Notes: generated from the letters alone by a model not told the origin. A stretch of DNA of 64,000 nt from Diadema setosum (GCF_964275005.1 NC_092692.1:11017643-11081642); one strand, 5' to 3'; shown: positions 34,229 to 47,813, counted from the stretch's first letter. Program-made: numbers and translations.

Positions 34229-37200
34229 TGCAGCTGTCATTTGTATGACGCACCTCTTGACCCCCGGGATAGGTGCGTCAAAGTACCAATGTGCGTCATA
34301 CCTTTTAGGTACCATGACGTACCCTCCGTCACAAAAAGTGACACACCTCTATGAGACATTGACGCATTAACCAGTCAAAATGGTGACGCACCTCTTCGTG
34401 AAAATGACTGACCCTTGACGCACATGTTATTCGCAGTACGTGCCAGACTGGAATGCTGCAGAGCTCTGTGTGCGCTCACGCAATTCGCTGCATGCGAACT
34501 GTGTACACCGAACGGAATTTCGCCCGCGTGAATCCCTGTCGCCTACGGACCCTGGATGTTTACTTCGATCGCCGTGGTACTGTATCCCCATGTTGTGGGC
34601 GGCTGGGGAGCGTTAGTATAGTAGCTTAGCTGCACACTGTAGCCAGCTGCCACTACACTCCAGTACCCTGTTTCGATTCGAATCGGGGTAGAAGCGTTCC
34701 GTTGTGCAATGTCTGCTTCTTTTTCTCTTCTTCTTCATCCGCTTGTCCCTTGCCTCCCAAGTATGAAATGATTTTTAGAGTGTTGTGTGTGTTTTTTGTA
34801 ACGTTATTGCATCATTTTTCTGCAAGGAAGAGGTGAGTTTCTGTTCGTGTATTGATGTGCACTGCAGTATGTGCAGGTGAAAAGCGTTCGAACTGTCTTT
34901 CCCGAGTATCGTGGAAGCTCGATGTATTTCTCGGCCTATCAAAGGAGATCTCATACAACAGAATACTTATAACAAACTATTTTCCGGTCAAAATGAATTG
35001 ATTTCCTTTGTTTTGTATCGTTTATTGACTTGATCCTAAGGATCTTGTCGCAATACCGAGTTTCCAATGTGTATTTATTTTCACCTTATTTTCGCGTAGC
35101 TTTCGGTGCTGTAAACTGTTGCTAGGGCCTATAAAGCCTACTACTAAACTTACCGTTCTCCACTGTCGTTTCTCACACATCGTTTGGTACGATTTCTTCC
35201 ATTTTATATCACTTTATCCGTTCCCTTTATACTTTGAAGTATTTGACGTAATTCTTTCAAGTGTCTCGCACTGCTATTTTCGTAACGGCGATTTCTCCGC
35301 TTTGCTGTTTGATACCAGCCGCTGTAGTGTGCCGTGTGTTGTCTTTTCTAAATATTTGTGTTGTTGGGAGGTGTTGATACTTTGTATTTGTTATTTATTT
35401 TTCTTAATGTTGATAGGAAAAGGCTAAAATGGTCTGAGTGATGTCTGATGGTGATGATGATAACTATGCTGGTGTAAAAAGACGGCTTACTGTGAATGCT
35501 GAGCGTACGTGCCGTTCGTTCCATTTTACTTTCCCTGTTATTCTTCTTTCCCCCTTACTCTTCTTTTCCTTTCCAAGAATGATAAAAAAAAAGAAATTAC
35601 ATACACCTCACAACAAAATAGAACCACGTGCTACCAACCTTCGTAAAGTTAAATCTAAATGTTCAATATCAGCAAAGAATAAGGGGAAAGCACGAATGAC
35701 AATAAATTAGAGCGAAGAGATTGTTTTACATGCAGTCTCTTCGGCTCGAAGAAACTTGACACCCCACCCCTCTCCCCTTGTGGAAATTTCCACAAAAGCA
35801 GGTGCCACACCCAGGTGCGTGCCAGACGGAAGAATGCGCGCACTGGAATAAACAGCGTGTAAATATCATGGAAATATCGAAGGAAGAACCAGCTCATTAG
35901 TTGAATTAAAGGAATCATTGCAAAGATATCGTGATTCTATAGCCTTTCTTTTGGCGCATAGTAGGAAACATCAAACAGTCGAATATAATGTACTTGATCG
36001 AATATCTTATGTTCCCTGAACAATAAAAAAAAAAAGATCGATTAATCAGTCAATTAAAAATGCAACTGAGCCAGAAATACTTAAAAGGTCTCGTATGCCC
36101 AGAGAAATTCACTACGAGTAGGTTCAATGAGATGCAGTCATCACCTGGTTAGACAACAAAATCATGACAATTAATTTCAGTTCACGCTCATGATAACTGC
36201 TTATTACTTATCAAAGTTTTGGCTATCAACATTCGTTCGTAGGTGTTTTTTGTTTGTTTTGTATGTTTTTCCTCGTGAAAGACGTAATGATTTCTTCGTA
36301 TCGAACGTAGACTGCATGTTTACCGTTTATCCAAACAGTAGGCGCCTAGGCGCCTAGGCGTACTTTCTGAATATATTCAGAAATTTCTATCAACATTTTA
36401 AATATATTACAAGACTCCCAAATACCAGTTGAAAAAAATGAAGAAATCGAATTTTTTAGATATGAACAACAACAAAAAAAAAAATGCGTAGGAAAAAACC
36501 ACTTCAACCTCGAATGACTTCGAATTTCTCTAAACCGTTCCCTAGTTCATGGACATCCCATAGAAACGCGTGTTTTGATATACACGTTGCTATGGCAAAC
36601 TATCTAGTATCGCGAAACTACGGCCTGGCCACAGTAATTTTTTCCGTAACCTCCCGCCTCCCCTTCCCCGATTCGAAAACAGCTTGATTGAAGCCCCTGC
36701 CTATTTAAACACGAACCTTATTAAACCCAAGTTAGGTACATGGTTTATATGGCTAGTGTTTAAATAGAATTTACTATTTTAAGTTAATGCAGGTTTTAAT
36801 AGACTCTCAGTAATGTTAGTTCCATAATCGTTTGTATGTGTTTTGGGGCCTGGCCTCTGCCATGCCTCGCCTTCTGTATACGTATGTACGCGTGTACTGT
36901 ATGTATACATGTACCACATGGTCGACATCACGCACGGGGTTTTGCTGCAGGTTCCACCGTCGACGGTCGATACACTACAGTGAATGCGATTGAAGGATAG
37001 CGAGCTTCGCGATGCCGCGGGCTGTATGTGATGATTTTAATCACAAATCGTGTTTGGTAGTGTGGTTTTGGAGCAAATTTGTACTCAAACTTTCTGAAAA
37101 GACCTTTAGTCTGACATCAGATAGAAAAAGAAGACATACGAGAATGAAGTGAGTATCAGTATGTTATAATAAAACTGATTGAAAATTGTGTCATTTTCGC

Positions 37201-37497
37201 GTTTCCAGGAGCCGGTGAATTCGGCCGACTCGCGATCGCGAGTTTGTTTTATTCTGTTACGGAGGGATACCATGCCCCATGCAAGAAGCCTCGCAAAATT
37301 ACATGACGGTCCCATTAACGAACCTTTTGACACACTCTGGTTAAATGACCGACTATGACGCACGTAATGGGTCAGTATTGTGACGGACATTTTGCTCCCG
37401 TGACGGCACCACGCGTCATCAAATTGGTGGTACTTGACGCGACCATGACGCACATTTCCCGGGGGTCAAGAGGTGCGTCATACAAATGACAGCTGCA
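34229..37497. mobile_element. 3.27-kb TAA-flanked DNA transposon with TGACGCAC arrays
   Basis: Both ends carry TGCAGCTGTCATTTGTATGA in inverse orientation, with TAA on each side (34226-34228, 37498-37500). The outer ~200 bases of each arm are dense in TGACGCAC/GTGCGTCA words (for example at about 34246, 34271, 34293, 34392, 34419 on the left and several in 37345-37480 on the right). A 3-base TWA target fits PIF/Harbinger. No transposase is visible, so it is non-autonomous or has captured sequence. The inside from about 34440 to 34760 is unusually GC-rich and looks like a promoter. Confidence 0.8.
35441..35710 (+). CDS. candidate small ORF inside the TAA-flanked element
   Basis: The frame starts ATG (MSDGDDDNYAGVKRR) and ends TAG after 89 residues. 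The head is acidic, the end is very basic (Lys/Arg-rich), and the middle (35509-35577) is a pyrimidine-rich stretch ending TTTCCAAG that could be a 69-base intron without changing frame. The donor would be weak. It could be the first coding exon of an element-borne or captured gene, or chance. No family recognised. Confidence 0.25.
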   Translation: MSDGDDDNYAGVKRRLTVNAERTCRSFHFTFPVILLSPLLFFSFPRMIKKKKLHTPHNKIEPRATNLRKVKSKCSISAKNKGKARMTIN

Positions 37498-37500
37498 TAA

Positions 37501-40500
37501 GCTCCGCACTGCGATTAAAATACATGGGACTATCTGACTGCAGAAGTACGTAGTGTTTTACTGTAGGAATGTTCTCTTTGGGTTGGTGTTATTTTCTAGA
37601 CATGGTGATGATGTTTCCTGTATTCCTGTAAGATAAGGAAAAGGAAGGGGAGAGAGAGAGAGAGAGAGAGAAGGAGATAGGGGGAGAGATGAGTGGGAGA
37701 GAGGCCAAAAGAAATCTGTGCTATCGCTGCTGTGGTACGGTATCGTGGTAGTCTATAAATGCATTGGTGGACGTAGTGATCCGAGAGTGAAAGAGAGATA
37801 CTACTTGTAGTATACATGTACTGTACTTGTATACCATTAACCACGGAGCTACAACAGATAGTGTACTCACTCAAAGTTCAGATTCGTAATCCCAGACGTC
37901 TGCGTGCGGAGCCATACACCAGCATACACCCATAGGTCTCCATGCACTCCAGTCCAGCTCCGTTTATCCGGTGTACCGCGCTGCACTGACCAGAATGATC
38001 GTCAACTCCGCCCTATAGAACTCAAGCCATTCTTGAGAATACAACCATTCACAGGAGTTTAAATCACTTCATTTCTGTCTACCACTTTGATCACGGTGAC
38101 TCCCTCGACATTGATCTTCCTGAGTTAGCAAAGCAGTTATGTTTAATCACCAGCAGATGTCATGCATGCAGTTGAAGATCAAGATTTTGCGGAAAACATG
38201 GTCCTTCCTTCCTTCTATCGTTATACCAGCACATTATTATACGGTCCTTACCAAGGAAGGAATCTTCTCTTCAATCCGTGTTTGGTATGGGGGCGGGGTG
38301 CACTTTACACACCGCCGTTCATTGAAAGCTTCTCCGTGACGGGCGTGTCGCTTGTTGCATAACACGCTATATTCTGGACGTTGTTGTTGCTATTGCAGGT
38401 GACATACACATGCAATCTAGTCTTTACTCCATACCAAAGTTATTATATTTTTTGGTACAAGGTCATAAGAATAGACAATTGAAGATATTTCTATAGCAAT
38501 ACGAAAAAATGTCAGGCTTCAGAACCATAGCATAGATAAAGCATTTGAAATAAAATCTTAGCATTGTCTATTTATTTTATTATATTTTTATATTTATTAT
38601 TATATTTATTTATAACATAACAACGCTAGTCATTCAATTATTTTAGTGGGCTGTACGTGAGACTTATGTGCGACTTCATTGGAATTACTATCAGACACAA
38701 ACTTTAATGTGCACAAAACGAAGTATAGCAACTCCGTGGTATACGACAAACAATCGGTACATTCAAACATAACTGGAATCTGATAACAGATTGAAAAGAA
38801 ACGGTGTATCATTCCTATCAAAGCTTTCAGGATATTAAATAGACCCATTCGGTTTAAAAGCACTGTAACTTATGTTGGCCATGGGGGGGGGGGAGGGGGC
38901 TCCATTATGATCAAATGGGCTATGCATCAAGTCAGGTGTATTGCGTATTGCTATGTCAGTGCATCAACTATTACCAAACATACTGAAGCCCCCTGTTATG
39001 GCTGAAATACAGCGCCCAAACATTTCACACTGAATTATAGTAGTGGAAGGTACATTTTGTATTATTGGGATTCAGGATATTAGAATGAAGAAGGTTGTCG
39101 ATATGAATTCATTATAAGCAAATATCTCTGAAGAGGCGACAGTCTGAAGAAAAGATAACACATTAAGCGTATAAGAATTGTGTGTATATAGCGAACGGGA
39201 AGCCAGGTTATCCATTATTCTGGCGTAACATTACTTGTCATACTATGATAACAACAGATATTGTTTGGGATTAGGCATGTACATGTATAAGGGGGCGGGT
39301 GAGGGAAGGGGGAAGTGTGGTGAGAGCTGTTGCGAGTGTCTTGTCTCTGTCTATTTATTATATTCCTATCGTGTTGTCCTCCTCGGCTTAATGTTATGGA
39401 ATGTACTCAAGATAATTTTTTTTAATTTTGTTTCTTTGTTTGTTTTGTTTGTTTGTTTGTTTGTTTGTTTGTTTGTTTGTTTGTTTGTTTTTTTTTTTTT
39501 TTGGTGCGTATGTTCCGTTCGTTGAGTTAAACAAAGAGAATTACAAAATACCATTTCGCCCAGAGGGGGGAATCCCAGTCAAGCAAACTACTTATTGATT
39601 ACGGTCCCCTCCCCGGCCTGTTTCTGAAATATATAAACTTGTATTATACATTATAATGATATATATTTCTTTGAAGTACTCTTATTCTTATTTAGATAAT
39701 TTAAAAAAAAAAAGTTGTGTTGCAATGACCATCAATTCTTTCTTGGGGAGGGAGGTGAAGTGTTTTAGTTGCTATATCAACCAAAGTATGGCATGCGATT
39801 TGGATGATTTTTCTTTTGTCTGACCAATTAAGACGATGACAGTGAAAGGTCTAGGTAAAATACAAGCATGAGGGCTAAAATTTGTGCCGTATCAGATACG
39901 TTTTTGAATTGAACAGAATTACCATAATCAACATCGACTCTGATTAATCGGCTCTGGTACCCCCTATTATCGATTCAAGCAACAATAGTTTACACGTAAG
40001 ACGATGTTTAATGCTAAAGATAATGCTGTCTCTTTGGACGTTGTTGAAAGCTTAATCAGCGAAGCCATCGCCAGACAGCATAAAACTGTTTGTGGCTGAA
40101 TATAACTGAATTATTCTTCGTCAAGAGGGCTTAGCGATGGTGGCAAGGTATAGTCCAGATTCTGAAGGCATTGACACACAACTCTCTCATAATTTCAGCG
40201 TCAGGATTGTAGTAGGAAGACAATGCAGGCAATGGGCTCGTGAAAAGTCCTGGAGGGTATAGAAATTGCCCACTGGGATGCACTCGACTCACAAAACGCA
40301 AAGACAACATCGAACAACAGATGGCGCTCGTCGGATATAACTACTCCAACGATATCATCCACTCAGTGCGCAATGTTATCGACTATTTTCTTTCCGGAAT
40401 AAGTCCCTTCATTTCAATTGAACCACCGCAATTTAAAACTTGAAATGTCTGTCAGGGATTAGAATTACTGTCATTTTCCCAAGGGTAAATTGCAAAGCCG

Positions 40501-42589
40501 TCCTATGTTCAAGTTAAACTCAGGACATCAAGTTGCATCAAAATCTTAATGAAAAACAGGCGTATAATGATACAAAGATGTATATCATGTTTTCACAAAA
40601 ATGGCCTTGATGAAAATGAAATGCGGGTACAAAATCAACGACAGGATAAACTTCCCCGTGAACCTGTGCATGAACTTTCACTAAATTTGATTTGTGTTTC
40701 TGAAGTAAAGTTGCTGCTGTAGTACTGATTTTAATAGTTTGACTGTGATTCGTACTTATTACTTTATGTTCTCGTGAGGTACTCTATTAACTAATGTATT
40801 CCATTTTCAATTTGACAGTGGCAAATTTTCTACATTGCACATTTTCATTTACTGACAGACAGCGCTTCATCACGTGTCACACACAAGAACAGACAAGCTT
40901 GTCATTCTTCCAGTCGTAAGAGAAACAAAATATAACACACATGCCATCGATGAAGCCATGCAGGGTACAACCTCAGACATGCCTGGATAAAACCATTTAT
41001 TCTATTTTGTGTACTGTTTGGTTTATTGCACAGTCAAACAAATCATCGTCAACCGTGGAAATTGTATGGGAATTATAATCACTATGTCTTTTCCTACAGC
41101 AGTCCACATTTTGCGATCTCATTTTTACAGTCTATACTAGGATGTGTTGTGATCTCTAACATGTTTTCCAGGAAAAATGAAAGGCAAATGAAGAAAGTAA
41201 GTAAAGGACAAGTCATCGAGCTGTAAAGAATTCAGACAGAATTATGATTATGATTATGTGCTTTTCACTATCTCTTGTTTATGTTTCTGAAATGATATCG
41301 TCTTATATCTTTCATTTGAGCTATATTGTTGAACGTACATAATTTTTGTGTTGAGTATTTTGATTAGAGAATTTCCAAACGCCTCTTAGTACAATGTAGT
41401 TGCCAAGTGACTGATTCCTGACTTGACAACACTTTTTTTTTTTAAATTAAGATATTCCAGGGTTCTTGGTTCTCTCGAGAAGTAACAATTGCTATACATA
41501 TCATCATCATCTTCGCTTTGTGCATATTAAGTGATTAACAAATAACTGGGATAATACAGAGCTTTTCAATTTAATGAAAACAAGATGATATTTTGCAGGA
41601 AAAACTACACTCGGATCCTATGCTGGGTTCAACTGCACACTCACATCAAGGTAACAGACTGACTAGGCAACTTCTGAGCACCCCTTTCACTGACGTAGAA
41701 AAAAAAAAGTCAGATTACTCCGATCAAAGTAGATCTAAGATTTAAAAAAGAAAGAAGTACATTCATAAGAAGAACATTTGAACCCTCCACAATAAATGAC
41801 AACATGGACAGAACAACTCGTTAAATGCGTTCACGATGCTTGAAATGGTTTTTAAAAGTATTAGTAGCAGTATCACGTGCCAAATCATTGTGATAAGAGG
41901 TGAAAGATATTCAATGGAGATTATACTCTCATGTTGCAATTCAGTACACTCCCTGTATTCTTTTTTTTTTTACTGAAAAAAAAAAAAGACAGACTCTGTG
42001 AAAATGTGTAGCAAATGGGTCATTGGTAATTACGAGGTGTTCTCAAATCAAGCATTTCTGGGCGTATATACGTAGTTGGCTATACTCTTGTTTTCTACTG
42101 CTTGTCGATGGGCTAAAGTAGTCCATGTCTTTGTTTATGATTGTCGTGTGCACAAATATTTGTACCCACCATGCCCACTACGCATAGTGATATCTCATGA
42201 ATCGTGAAGAAGAGTATTCGAAAAACGAGCCAGGGCTCTCTTATGTCACGGTCTCAACCACTAGTTCGCCCGCTGCCTCGGACTCCATAACAACTACCAT
42301 CCTGGTAAAAGCATGATAGTGGAGTTATTTGAGGTTGAGCTCCTGCTCGTTGGGCGAATGGTTGAGCGAGCAACTATTTAGCTGTCTGATGATAATTGCT
42401 ACTCGCTTCACGCTGAATGCATCACTGATATCCCTCTTCCGATGTCGACTGGATACAGCGAGCCTCGGTCGACAGGCCGCCACTTTGACAGATGAATGGG
42501 GCACCTCCTTTTTCCTTTCATGCCAAATAATCCATAGCACTAATGAACGGAAGGCATTTTTATAATGAAGAGTGTGATCGCAAATAGGC
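37501..42589. other. long intergenic region
   Basis: About 5 kb without a supportable exon. Contents are a GA tract at 37650-37676, an ATTT-rich patch at 38570-38620, a poly-G run near 38885, a (TTTG)n tract at 39425-39500 and scattered poly-A runs. Two GC-richer spots (about 37900-38010 and 42220-42520) have no clear splice frame. Confidence 0.45.
39425..39503. repeat. (TTTG)n tract
   Basis: About 16 units of GTTT followed by poly-T. Confidence 0.95.
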
Positions 42590-42797
42590 TTAAGCACCAT
42601 TTTTAAAGATTTTTAAGTAAGTCCATCATCGGGTAGAACAAAATAAAATCTTTCCACGACATCTCACTCGTTTCATATCAAGGAATATTCTTGGAGTTAT
42701 GAGTAAAAATATCCCATACTTTCGTATTATTTTCTTTGTCCTTAAACAGCTTTAATCGCAAATATCACAAATTAACACAAATGGAGTTAACTCGTTT
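42590..42797. repeat. dispersed repeat family M, copy 2
   Basis: Shares TAAGTAAGTCCATCATC, CGCAAATATCACAAATTA and ATGGAGTTAACTCGTTTT with the copy at 13012-13206. It lies just downstream of the last exon of the minus-strand gene ending at 42825, probably in its 3' UTR or flank. Confidence 0.6.
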
Positions 42798-42824
42798 TTG
42801 GATCGAAACTCTTCATTCTCATCA

Positions 42825-43809
42825 TCAGTTCGGAAGAGCTGTGTAGCTCTGGGAAGCACTCTGCGGCTCGGTGGCTTGATGAACTGTTTGCCCCAAACCA
42901 GTGGTCGTATCGGTGAGCGAGTAGTACCTCACGCATCCCGACTGGCACACGAGCAGGTGTCCCGAGTCGCTTTCCGGGTTCCCTTGAGAGCCACTTGTGT
43001 CTCCGTCAGTTTCCCTGAAATATTCAGGGAGGATGACAGTTTTAGGTCAATCAGTGTCAAACATTAAAATCACAGTAATGATTATAGAATGCATTAATGT
43101 AGTGTATAATGTAAATGATGCTAAGCACAGTAACATATTTCAAAATGTTAAAAGCAAACAGAATGTTACATCACCATCGGACTTGACCGCAGACGGTTAG
43201 AGAAATTTGAAGTTTCACATGTTTTTAACCATGTGGTGCAATGATGCATTGATCGCAACCTGCGAAAGAGAATAAAACGAAGCTGAAGCTGTGACATCAT
43301 CAACTCATATCTCTTCCATTGGTTTGTGAAAAAAGAAAGATATAAGATTGATGGTTAATTCTGTCGACAATTGTATGTGTAACCATTACTTTTCCCCCTA
43401 AAAAACTAAAACTCATGCTCGGTTATTGCAATGCAACAAAATTTGATTTTGTTTTTAAGAGTTTCAGGTTCGTTTCTAGTAAAAATGATACTCAGTAAAA
43501 ATTGGTGATGTTGGTGTCTTCGTCTAATTTGAATAATGATAGATGCTTTTTCATCGGACTTTGATGATGAAACTTGTACCATAAAAACAAAACAAAACAC
43601 AGAACTACCTACAATATCTATCAAGGCGGGGGGCTCTCCAAACAATTGATGTGGATTTGCAAACACAGAACGGTTTGCGAAAAATAGACAGCCCTCGAAA
43701 GTAGCAAATTTTCGATTTTACTGGCGGTAGATGAAAATTCCGCTACAATAATGTCTACTGACGTCACAGTTAATAGCAGAACGCCATCAAGAAATGATGA
43801 AAAGAATGT

Positions 43810-43886
<77 letters not shown>

Positions 43887-44583
43887 CAAGCATTTTCCAA
43901 GACATCAAAGGGCATGTGATTTGCTCCGCAAGGAATCATACCCACTTTTCTTGACATGAATCAGTATCTGAATTTACGTAACGTGTCATTTCCATTAACA
44001 CTATTAGGTTATTAAGATGTGTGATATGCCTCCTTTATCATTTTATCCGTGCATCGCTCTGCTTCCCTGGTTGGTGAAAGTAAACACAATAATATGTTTC
44101 TGAAAAATGTTACCTTTCCACCTCGCTGGAAGGCTCTCGGTCAAGCGATTTCGGCGGGCTCTCTCGACTATTTCTTTTATCCAGAAGCTGTGGTGGGATT
44201 CGAGAAAGTGTGCAGGCTGGGCGGACCCTTGACGACGTCTGACTGCACTTCCTGCGCACGACGAGGAGTAGAGAGTGACCGGGCCTATCATGTCGCATTA
44301 TCGCCTTCCTCAGAGGCAGGATGCGGACTACGTAGTAGATCAGGAAAGCGAGGCCGCAGAGTGCGGCGGAAAATCCAACCAGGGTGAGGGAGAGACTGCC
44401 ATTTCGCAGGCCCTGGGTTCCGGAGGGGACACCGGCCACGACGCAGACGACAGCCAGCCCGACAAGGATCCCCGGAGGCAAGTAGGCCAGGCTATGCTCT
44501 GTCAACCTCATCCCGAAACCGACGAGTACAGATGACACATTGCACAGATCATGAAATTCAATTTTTCGCAGGACGACAACCAT
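42825..44583 (-). CDS. two-pass membrane protein, two coding exons (219 aa)
   Basis: Exon 1 runs 44583 to 44114 from ATG (CAGAATGG context). The donor GTAACA follows GGAAAG. Exon 2 runs 43014 to 42825 after acceptor TGAATATTTCAG. The join is phase 2 (470 + 190 = 660 bases) and gives 219 residues. Membrane segments lie at about 33-53 and 63-88, joined by a GVPSGTQGLRNGS loop; a basic Arg/Lys stretch follows directly. The tail is Ser/Thr/Gln-rich and ends SQSYTALPN. Exon 2 has no ATG and is supported by the open phase-2 frame, the acceptor and the higher GC content. As in the 32-kb gene, the unspliced frame stops inside the donor (AGGTAA). Same design as the genes at 23676 and 30674, with weaker hairpin similarity. 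Function unknown. Confidence 0.72.
43015..44113 (-). other. intron with AC microsatellite
   Basis: Intron of the gene above. It includes a (CA)n tract at 43814-43886 broken by CGCGCGCG. No other feature seen. Confidence 0.65.
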
Positions 44584-46384
44584 TCTGTCAGTTTACTTTC
44601 TTGTATACCCCGTCTAGTAGTGTTTAGAGTCGAAATGTGCGGCCATTATTACACAACGTTGTCGCTATGCTGTTCTAATCTTCTTCCGCTTTGTTCCCTA
44701 TACTGTAATCAATAACTGTATGACCCATATTCCAGGTCTAAGAAAATGGTTATCAAAGTTTGAGCGTGATGATAATGATCATCCGCGGAATGAATCCATT
44801 TTGCCAACGAATGCTGCAAAACGCAAGTATTGATTTCAAGTGATAAACGCATTATAAACACAACATACTATTATGAAGCAGCTACTATAATGAAAAGGGC
44901 TTGGAAACAAAGTAATAATATAAGCGCGGTTGTTGCACGCAAAGGCGTGACGTCATAAACAGAAATGATAACACGCGTATTAATCAGACTAATGGCCACG
45001 CGCTCAATATTGCAAGCTCGCATGCTGGTTAAATGAGCTCAATTTGGAAGGCTGACCCCGCTGAAAGAAGAAATACAGGACCTACACGCACTGGCGCCAG
45101 TCTCACAGCTTCATTACAAATTACTTTCCTCTCTACAAGCACAGGTACCTTTTTAGAGTTTACACCTCAACCAGCCCCTCCCTCCCCCCAAAAAACAAAA
45201 ACAAAAACAAAACAAAAACCACCATAAAACAAAAACAAAAAACAAACAACAAAACGCACAGAACAACAAACGCATCAATTATCATTATACTGCCAAACTT
45301 GTATCCACATCAAACCTATCAAAATGGTTACTTCTATCGCCGAGACACGCTCTACTTCTCTGTTTCTTTCGTTTAAAAAACACAAAAAACAAACAAACAA
45401 ACAAACACACAAGTGCATTCCACGATACCCGTAGAACGTATAATTTTATTCGTTTGTTACGTTCTGAGCGTACTGAGTGGTAACGTTGTGTCCATCAATG
45501 AGAAACGTTGAAAAAAAAAACCTAATCGAAATATGAGATGTATTACTTCTTCTTTGATAACGTCACGTAATGTAACTGGTCTGTTGAAATTGTCCTAATT
45601 GTGTGACTCGACATTTTCCATTCACTATACACACTTATTTATTATTTATTTATTTATTTATTTGCTCACTTTCCACAATATTTCCTTATTTTGTTCTAGC
45701 ATAATATCTTGAATCTGCTTGTCTCATGCTGTACACTTGCCGGTTTGTATATCGCGTTTATGTTGAGGTGGATTATGTAATCTCTCGAATTAAACCATGG
45801 AACTACTGACAACACATTAGCTCCATGATTAAACCTTGTCCTTCATAGTTTACCTTGGTAAATCAATAGTCACTTAAACTTACAAATTGATGAGTCTCGT
45901 AAAGGTCTATTGATATATCTTTAGCGACAAATATAAGATCATGGGACCTAAAGGTCATCGCGAATACGTGAGTTCGTTGAAGTATTTTAATGGATGAGTT
46001 TATATCCCATCTGTTGTTGGTTTTTTTTCTCTCCCCACCATCTCTCTCTCTCTCTCTCTCTGAGTATTAAAACCTGTCGTTACCAAATTTGGCTGATTGT
46101 TTGTACAAAATTTGTCAGTGGAAGTGTGAGATGGTTAATACGGCAGGATTACAATCTCGTTATGCACATACGACTCGAGAAAAAAAAAATGGACAAAAGT
46201 TACTCTCATTGTATACATGGTATATACCTAGCCACTTTGGTATGATTAATTCGTGTTGGTGTTCGTGTTGTGGAAACATCAATTTCGCTGTTTTGCATTA
46301 ATCTTGCGGAATGCATCAATAACACGTTTTATATGTTTTTTCTACTACTAGGACTTAAATGGATGATATATACCTTACAGGTTT
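44584..46384. other. intergenic DNA
   Basis: Upstream of the minus-strand gene; AT-rich with CAAAA-type tracts at 45190-45260, (TTTA)n at 45640-45662 and (TC)n at 46041-46062. No exon found. Confidence 0.45.
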
Positions 46385-46697
46385 TTGTGAGATATCGAGA
46401 AACCTCTTATGAAATCTGAAAGAGCATAAGAGGAATTCAAAATCTATTTCACGAATTGGTTTTGAAATGGCTTAGATATCCAAAAACAAAAAGCAGATGG
46501 GACTCAACTTTTATTGGGACAACTTTGTTATACTTTGTTTTGGATATCTCATCCATTTCTAAGCAGACGTTCACCAAATACAATTTGAAATCCACTTAGA
46601 ATCGTATGCCCTCTGATATTTCACAAGTGATTTCTGATTCTCTCGCAAAAAGTAAAAATTGGAATTTCATCTCAGCTGAAACTAAACCACCTCTTTG
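46385..46697. mobile_element. MITE family B, decayed copy
   Basis: Matches B words GAAACCTCTTATGAAAT, TTGGTTTTGAAATGGCT and CAAAAAGTAAAAATT. The ends are degraded and TTAA flanks cannot be read. Confidence 0.65.
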
Positions 46698-46904
46698 ATA
46701 AGTGCTTTGTCGCTGTCAGATGAATGTGTTTGCAAGCATCATGTAACAGGATTGCCTGAATATTTATTACATCACATACATACTTGTCTCATCAGTGTAT
46801 TTCAAAACGAAAATTCTGTTATCACAAATGGCCGTTCTCTGCTCATTTGCATGATAGTCGTGATAGTGGAACTACACAAATTGGTTTATTCTGGGTCGAA
46901 TGTT

Positions 46905-47470
46905 AAAAGAAGATGTGAGCCCAAATGTATAATGCGTGAAATGAGTGAACGCAACAATATTAGTAGCACGCAATTGTGAAGTTTGAAGAAAATCGGACAA
47001 TCCATTCAAAAATTATGAATTTTTAAAGTTCAGTGGCACCACCGCTGGAAAAAAAAAGACTTACAACCACGACAACAGTTTGTGACTTCACTGCAGAACA
47101 ACAATATAATTAAAGAAATGAAAAGAGAATTCTTCAAATTAAGTTCAATTTCATATGAAAAGTATACACATTCCACCGACCTGTTGTCGACACAATGTTA
47201 AGAGTAATATTGCCCCCCCCCCGCTTTCTGAAAGAGGTATAAGTTTAGTAATGCTACATTTTGCCAGAAAATTGCGAATATATTGAAATCTGTCAATACT
47301 AGTACATTTTTAGTTATATCGTTGCATGACTTGCAATGACGTAACAAACTGATGTATATAGATTAACTGACATGAGAAACTTCTCATCCAATGATGGCGG
47401 CACTGAAACTTTGTATAATCATAACTTTCGAATGGACTGTCCAATTTTCCATAAACTTTTACTGATGCGA
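46905..47470. mobile_element. MITE family A, decayed copy
   Basis: Carries GAAAATCGGACAATCCATTC and, inverted, GGACTGTCCAATTTTCC, with a shared TTATGAATTTTTAAAG word. Both ends are too worn to place exactly. Confidence 0.65.
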
Positions 47471-47653
47471 CAATGTCATAGGGTTCATTCATTCATTCAA
47501 GCGTATGGCACAGTGTGCCTGGTTGATACCGTTTGCTCACTATTGCTTGGTCGGCATCATTCGCCCGTTTTCTTGTGTGGGTGGTAGTGGGACCACTTCA
47601 CCGGGTTGGCACGTCCCATGCTCTTTGCGATGAATGAATGAAGTGGGATCTTC

Positions 47654-47655
<2 letters not shown>

Positions 47656-47723
<68 letters not shown>

Positions 47724-47781
47724 GCAGCAGCAGCAACAGCAGCAGCAGCAACAGCAGCAGCAGCAACAACAACAGCAACAA

Positions 47782-47813
<32 letters not shown>

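Noticed and set aside
34229-37497. Paired viral or LTR ends
   Set aside because: The ends are inverted, not direct, with a 3-base target; this is a DNA transposon.
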